Assembly: GCA_037013495.1 (NCBI GenBank)
Contig: CM072805.1
Coordinates: forward strand, 24,000,669 to 24,064,668
Direction: 5' to 3'
DNA length: 64,000 nt
From: Hippophae tibetana
Lineage: Eukaryota; Streptophyta; Magnoliopsida; Rosales; Elaeagnaceae
The notes under the pieces were generated by a model. It worked only from the letters and a program-made list of their open reading frames with translations. It did not search any database and was not told the DNA's origin. The number at the start of each line of letters is the position of its first letter. The first letter of the stretch is position 1. The position numbers and the translations under genes were made by a program. This document shows, piece by piece, positions 60,101 to 64,000 of the stretch.

Positions 60101-63100
60101 GTTGAGGTATAAAATCTAATGTTGAGATCCGTATGCTATGTAGATGAAGGAAATCCACTAGCTAATGTTGTAGAAGGACTCCTCTCTTTGAAAATAATTT
60201 CTTCGAAAATTCTTTTGAGGAAGAGTTATAGAATTCTAACAATGAAGACTTGGCTGCACCAAACACATAAGTATCATCATAAAGCTTCCCTTAATCTTTA
60301 TTAACAAAACATTATCAAAACCGTCATCAGTAGTAATGAACACAACTTGGGCATCAACAATATCAAAGTTAACATATTGGGAACACTCCTTAATTCTACT
60401 TTTATTATGGTCATTCCATTGCTCTTCAGTTACCCAAAATTCAGAAATATACATGAAACTCAAAATAGTTGTTAATAAGGTTCAACCATTCTTGAACTTT
60501 ATGAACACGAATAAATCCATTAGAACAATGAATATCAGTTTCATTTTTGCTTTCTAGATACTCAGTAGTTTTAGCAAGGTTAGAATTAGGAGTATACCTC
60601 TTCCTTATTTAATCACAACCCTCAAATGGATCCTCCACGTATGTCTTGGACTGATTAGATGACATCAATGTTTGAATTTCTCTAAATTCAGGAACCATGG
60701 TATGGTGTGGAAATAGAATTTGTATAATTTTCTCTGTTTCAACCAAATGAGTAACTGTCGTAGTCTGATTGTTGCTTAGGTAAGCCTCTTATTTGTAATC
60801 ATTGCCATGTTTCACGTTGAGAGACAAGAAAACAAGAGCTGAATTCGAAAGGGGTAGGGAAAATGATCTTGTTAGAAGTCGACTTGGAGAATGAAAGGTC
60901 CCTTTACTATCGACCCTATATTTCACGTTAAATGACAAAGAAAAGAGAGCTGAGATAGCTGGTTTAGTCACAAAGGGAGCTTGTGACTTCAATGGAAGAT
61001 GCGAGTGATTCTGAAATGAGTGAATGGAAGAGACAAAGCTTTTAAGGTGTTGGGTATATTTTTTCAGAAATGAAGACGGTTGAAATGGGTGGTGCTGATG
61101 GTAAGTTGAAGGAATAAATGTGGGTATTCCTTAGGGGTGATTGGGAGTCGTTGGTATGGGTTGGGTAGTTAGGTTGGTTATGAAGGCGCAAAGAGGTGGC
61201 CATGGGTATTGAGTGGTGGCATGATGGTGTCTCGATGATCTAGGGGTGGTTTTTGATGGGATTGTGTGATGGGTACTGGGTGTCAGTAATCTCTAGGTAA
61301 TATTGTGTATGGTTTTGTAATGGATTCTGATTTTCAATTGGTTCAGGGTGATGTATTATGTATGGGTATTTGGTGTTGAGGAATGGACACTTGGATGTTG
61401 TGCAAAATCTAAATAGGGTAGAATAGGAGGAGAAGAAGAAGTAGCTTTTGAAGGTAAGTTTTTAGAGCTTTTAACAAGGAATTGCTTCAGAATTGGACAT
61501 CGAACAACTTAGAAAAATGACTAAGCTCTGATACCAATTGACGTATAAGTCTGATTTAATCTAAAGTAATTAAATGTCTCTAAATAAGGAGTGAATTCAT
61601 CGATTCAAGCCGAAAAATATTTCATTAAAACTTAAGAGAAAAACCTCACTATAAAAGTTCGTACAATAATAATTCTCCTTTAAATTCACACTCTTCCTAT
61701 TTATAACTAAAACTCCACTAAAGAAACAAGGACTATAACGAGCTTAATGTCAAATATGATCCTAAAATTCCCAAAATAACCATTAATAAAGTGATAAATA
61801 TTTTTGACTCAAGGATAACAATAAAATAAACATAAATAAACAACTTATTAATAGCACAAATAACGCCCCTAATCTCCTACATGAATTTACCTTAACCTTT
61901 GTTGGTTGTTTTTGTAGCTTATCCCAATTGTAGACGATAGGAGTAGTTTTCGTGTCACCATGTATTACTGAGCACCCAACCTTTGGCTTCTTCCATGGTG
62001 TGATTGCTGGTTCATCCATCATTTAGTTGGTTTTTTTTTGTCTCTAGTACTGCTATATGGTTTGATATATTGGAGTTTTTTTATGTTGCTCCTTTTGGGT
62101 ATATGAATTAACTAAGGTTACTATTTGATTAATCGAAGATCGCTTGGTTATATGCTTATATTTGTCTAATTATAATGTTATCATCCTAAACTCTATGGAA
62201 TTTAAGTTTTACTTTTAGTGCCTTGTATTGTTATCAGAAGATTTTTTTAATATATTTTAGTTGGACATATTTTATATTTATGCTCCAATTTGATGAGAGA
62301 GTTAGAGTGTGTCTTTCTTCTTGTATCGATAGTTACTTACATTAACTTTTGTTTATTAGGTGTCTTTGTTATCGACATTACTAATTTTCAATCGCATTTA
62401 TAGTTGATTATTCTCAATTTCTAGAATGCCATTTTCTATGTGGTTGTGCGTGCTTTATCAACCTATGTCACTACTTTTCTTTTCTGCTACCATTTGTCTT
62501 TTCTACGTGAGTGTTGTTATTTAGCTTATGACATCATATTCCCTTTTCTTATCTTAGGGTTTTTTTGTATTATCCTACACTCTTAAGACATGTTTGTTGC
62601 ACAATATTAAAGTTTTTGACAGTATAATTTTTATATAGTCATGTGTTTGGTTGTGAAATCAGACCCTTCATATAGTTTAAAATAGTATAGTTATGTAAAA
62701 GTTTAGTACGATCAAGGGATGTAGGTGTAAATCGTACTACACATAACTTAGTCTGTTTAAATTTTCAATAATAAAATTATGTTAAAAATAATATATTTTA
62801 AAATATTGATTTAAATAAATTTTATAATAAAAAATTATTTTATTAAAATATTTATAATTAATTTTATTCGACTAAGTTATTCAGCTTATCATCAAATATT
62901 GTACAGACTAAATATAATTTAATTCAATACAGTTTAGTCCAATACAATTATACTTAACCTATCTAATACGGTGCACCAAACATGCCCTTAGGGACTTCCT
63001 ACGATATGTGGCTTACGACTTCAATGAAGGTTAACATCCTCGACAAAGTGGTTTAATCTATTATTTTTGGGTATTATTGGTTGAGTTTAGTAACTACTTT

Positions 63101-63891
63101 TACACTCTTTAGCAAGACTTCTATAAGTAGCTCTAAGATTCAATTAAACGGGTCTATTTTGGTTTTGTTTATTTTTATATTATTGTCTTTTGTAAATAGT
63201 TCAAGTTGTACTTATCTATGCTCAATTTGAGGGAAAGAATTGAAATATTAGATATTAATATTTAGTTACCTTATTAGGGTTGAAACTATTAAGCTTAGAT
63301 ATTAGATAATTATTATTATATTTTCTTATTAGTTTAGGAGTATTATTTAGAGTTCTATTAGGATTAGGAGTTTAGTATTATTACTCATATAAATACACAT
63401 ATAATCTCTCAATATTTTTATGAACGAAGAATATGATTTTATTAATCTTTCTCGTTTTCTTCTCTACATATTTTCTTTGTCTAAATTGCTTTCATTTTAT
63501 ATTTTTACTTAATCAAATTACTATTTAGAAAACTAAGTTAAAATTGGTTTGATTTCCTATGTCTTCTCAATTATTTATTTTGGGACTTTATACTCAATTT
63601 CTACTAACTTATATTATTATTTCTCTCGTTGAAGGATCAGAGATAAATCTGCAAGTTTTAGGTTGAATTGATTGGTTACCAAGTATATAATCTAGAGTGT
63701 TTATTGCTCTAACATTTGATGCACTTGTCTTGCAATGTAGCTTGTTATGTACCCCATTATCAATCTGCGCAATCACAAAATGGATCTTCATTGGTACCTT
63801 AGGGCACTAGAGGAAGTGGTTATTCGTGTTTTGTCCAAAACATTCTCTATCAAGGCTTCTCGACTTGAGGGTTTTACTGGTGTATGGGTAG
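57121..63891 (+). CDS. LIP2P: Plastid octanoyltransferase LIP2p (LipB family), 5' three coding exons; continues past window
   Basis: Coding exons are 57121-57287, 57373-57637 and 63741-63891, phases 2, 0 and 1; the last ends at G|GTATGC and the gene runs off the right edge. Residues 1-55 ([16 protein letters not shown]) look like a plastid transit peptide. Then come [38 protein letters not shown] and the LipB signature [12 protein letters not shown]. Exon 3 continues [20 protein letters not shown] and ends LEGFTGVWV. The catalytic Lys and Cys of LipB lie further on, outside the window. The enzyme moves octanoate from acyl carrier protein to lipoyl domains such as plastid pyruvate dehydrogenase E2. 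The acceptor at 57372 (CTCTGCAG) is chosen because it keeps frame; an earlier AG at 57345 does not. Intron 57638-63740 is 6.1 kb and filled by two LTR elements. Confidence 0.92.
57910..63510 (+). mobile_element. Non-autonomous LTR retrotransposon inside the LIP2p intron (outer element)
   Basis: LTRs are about 57910-58178 and 63240-63510 (start TTGRAATATTAGATATTAAT; end TATTTYTACTT), roughly 13% different. GGTATCAGAGCC follows the left LTR (58179) as primer site, and the purine tract TTTGAGGGAAAGAAT precedes the right LTR. AATCAA flanks both ends (57904-57909 and 63511-63516), a possible target duplication. Its own interior, without the nested element, is about 2 kb (58191-58896 and 61890-63239) and shows no gag, protease, RT or integrase motif. 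It is therefore a LARD/TRIM-like passenger. Old. Confidence 0.85.
58902..61884 (-). mobile_element. Non-autonomous LTR retrotransposon nested in the outer element
   Basis: LTRs are 58902-59257 (3') and 61539-61884 (5'), starting TGACRTA and ending CTCCTACATSA; by eye they differ at roughly 15% of positions. Target duplication ATTTA is exact (58897-58901 and 61885-61889). On the minus strand TGGTATCAGAGC lies 2 bases inside the 5' LTR (61536-61525), and AAAAGGAGAAC precedes the 3' LTR. The 2.28-kb interior contains several short frames (for example about 75 residues at 59477-59710 and 60236-60463), none with a recognised domain. Two similar blocks TTTCACGTTRARWGACAA lie about 110 bases apart near 60811 and 60921. 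It cannot encode its own enzymes. Confidence 0.88.
63517..63740 (+). other. Remaining LIP2p intron 3' part
   Basis: Normal intron sequence between the outer LTR and the acceptor TTGCAATGTAG at 63740. No other feature. Confidence 0.6.
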
Positions 63892-64000
63892 GTATGCTTC
63901 CTTGTACTCGCCTTTAATCCTACACTAAAGATTCGACTCAGCTTTCTAATTTTCTTGTAATTTTTTGAATGTACAATGTCCTGTGTCGACACTTACAGAT
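63892..64000 (+). other. Start of next LIP2p intron
   Basis: Begins with GTATGC donor at 63892; AT-rich, no acceptor before the window ends. Confidence 0.6.

Noticed and set aside
1-64000. tRNA, rRNA or known small RNA genes
   Set aside because: I looked for tRNA B-box-like GGTTCGAATCC patterns and found none in a tRNA context; only tRNA-complementary primer sites of retroelements occur.

Overview
The window is AT-rich nuclear DNA from a flowering plant, most likely a eudicot. Its host genes are short, intron-rich and nuclear-encoded for plastids, and its repeats (CACTA, hAT, Copia, TRIM, MITE and an endogenous caulimovirid) are typical of plants. I cannot name the species from the sequence.

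Layout. 1-6991 is the 5' part of a minus-strand CACTA (En/Spm) transposon with two genes, cut by the window edge. It abuts, and appears inserted into, a 144-bp tandem array of about 19 copies (6993-9790). The array leads into a hAT transposon whose five-exon transposase gene (9856-12378) and right end (about 12829) are visible. 13143-20913 is a unit-length endogenous plant pararetrovirus (Caulimoviridae, Caulimovirus-like) on the minus strand: movement protein, small virion-associated-type protein, coat protein, and one long frame holding protease, reverse transcriptase, RNase H and an inclusion-body/transactivator domain. 21713-22623 is a non-autonomous CACTA relative. 22.6-29 kb is AT-rich and gene-poor.

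The host genes encode plastid proteins. A PTST-type (CBM48) protein is on the plus strand at 29393-33680 (8 exons, 548 aa). OEP24, an outer-envelope pore protein, is on the minus strand at 35236-36244 (3 exons, 218 aa), convergent with it. LIP2p, a plastid octanoyltransferase, is on the plus strand from 57121 and runs off the right edge. No operon-like link is implied, but all three act in or on the plastid.

Between OEP24 and LIP2p lies a transposon field: three decayed Copia elements (36601-41578 minus, 42214-47276 plus, 48344-50906 plus), a LINE remnant (about 50960-52290) carrying a complete 312-bp TRIM, a 156-bp tandem duplication, two abutting MITEs (53753-54201 and 54207-54527) and a Copia scrap. 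The second coding intron of LIP2p (57638-63740, 6.1 kb) holds one non-autonomous LTR element nested inside another; LIP2p coding resumes beyond them at 63741.

All coordinates, splice sites and family calls come from reading the sequence by eye. No alignment, database search or expression evidence was available.
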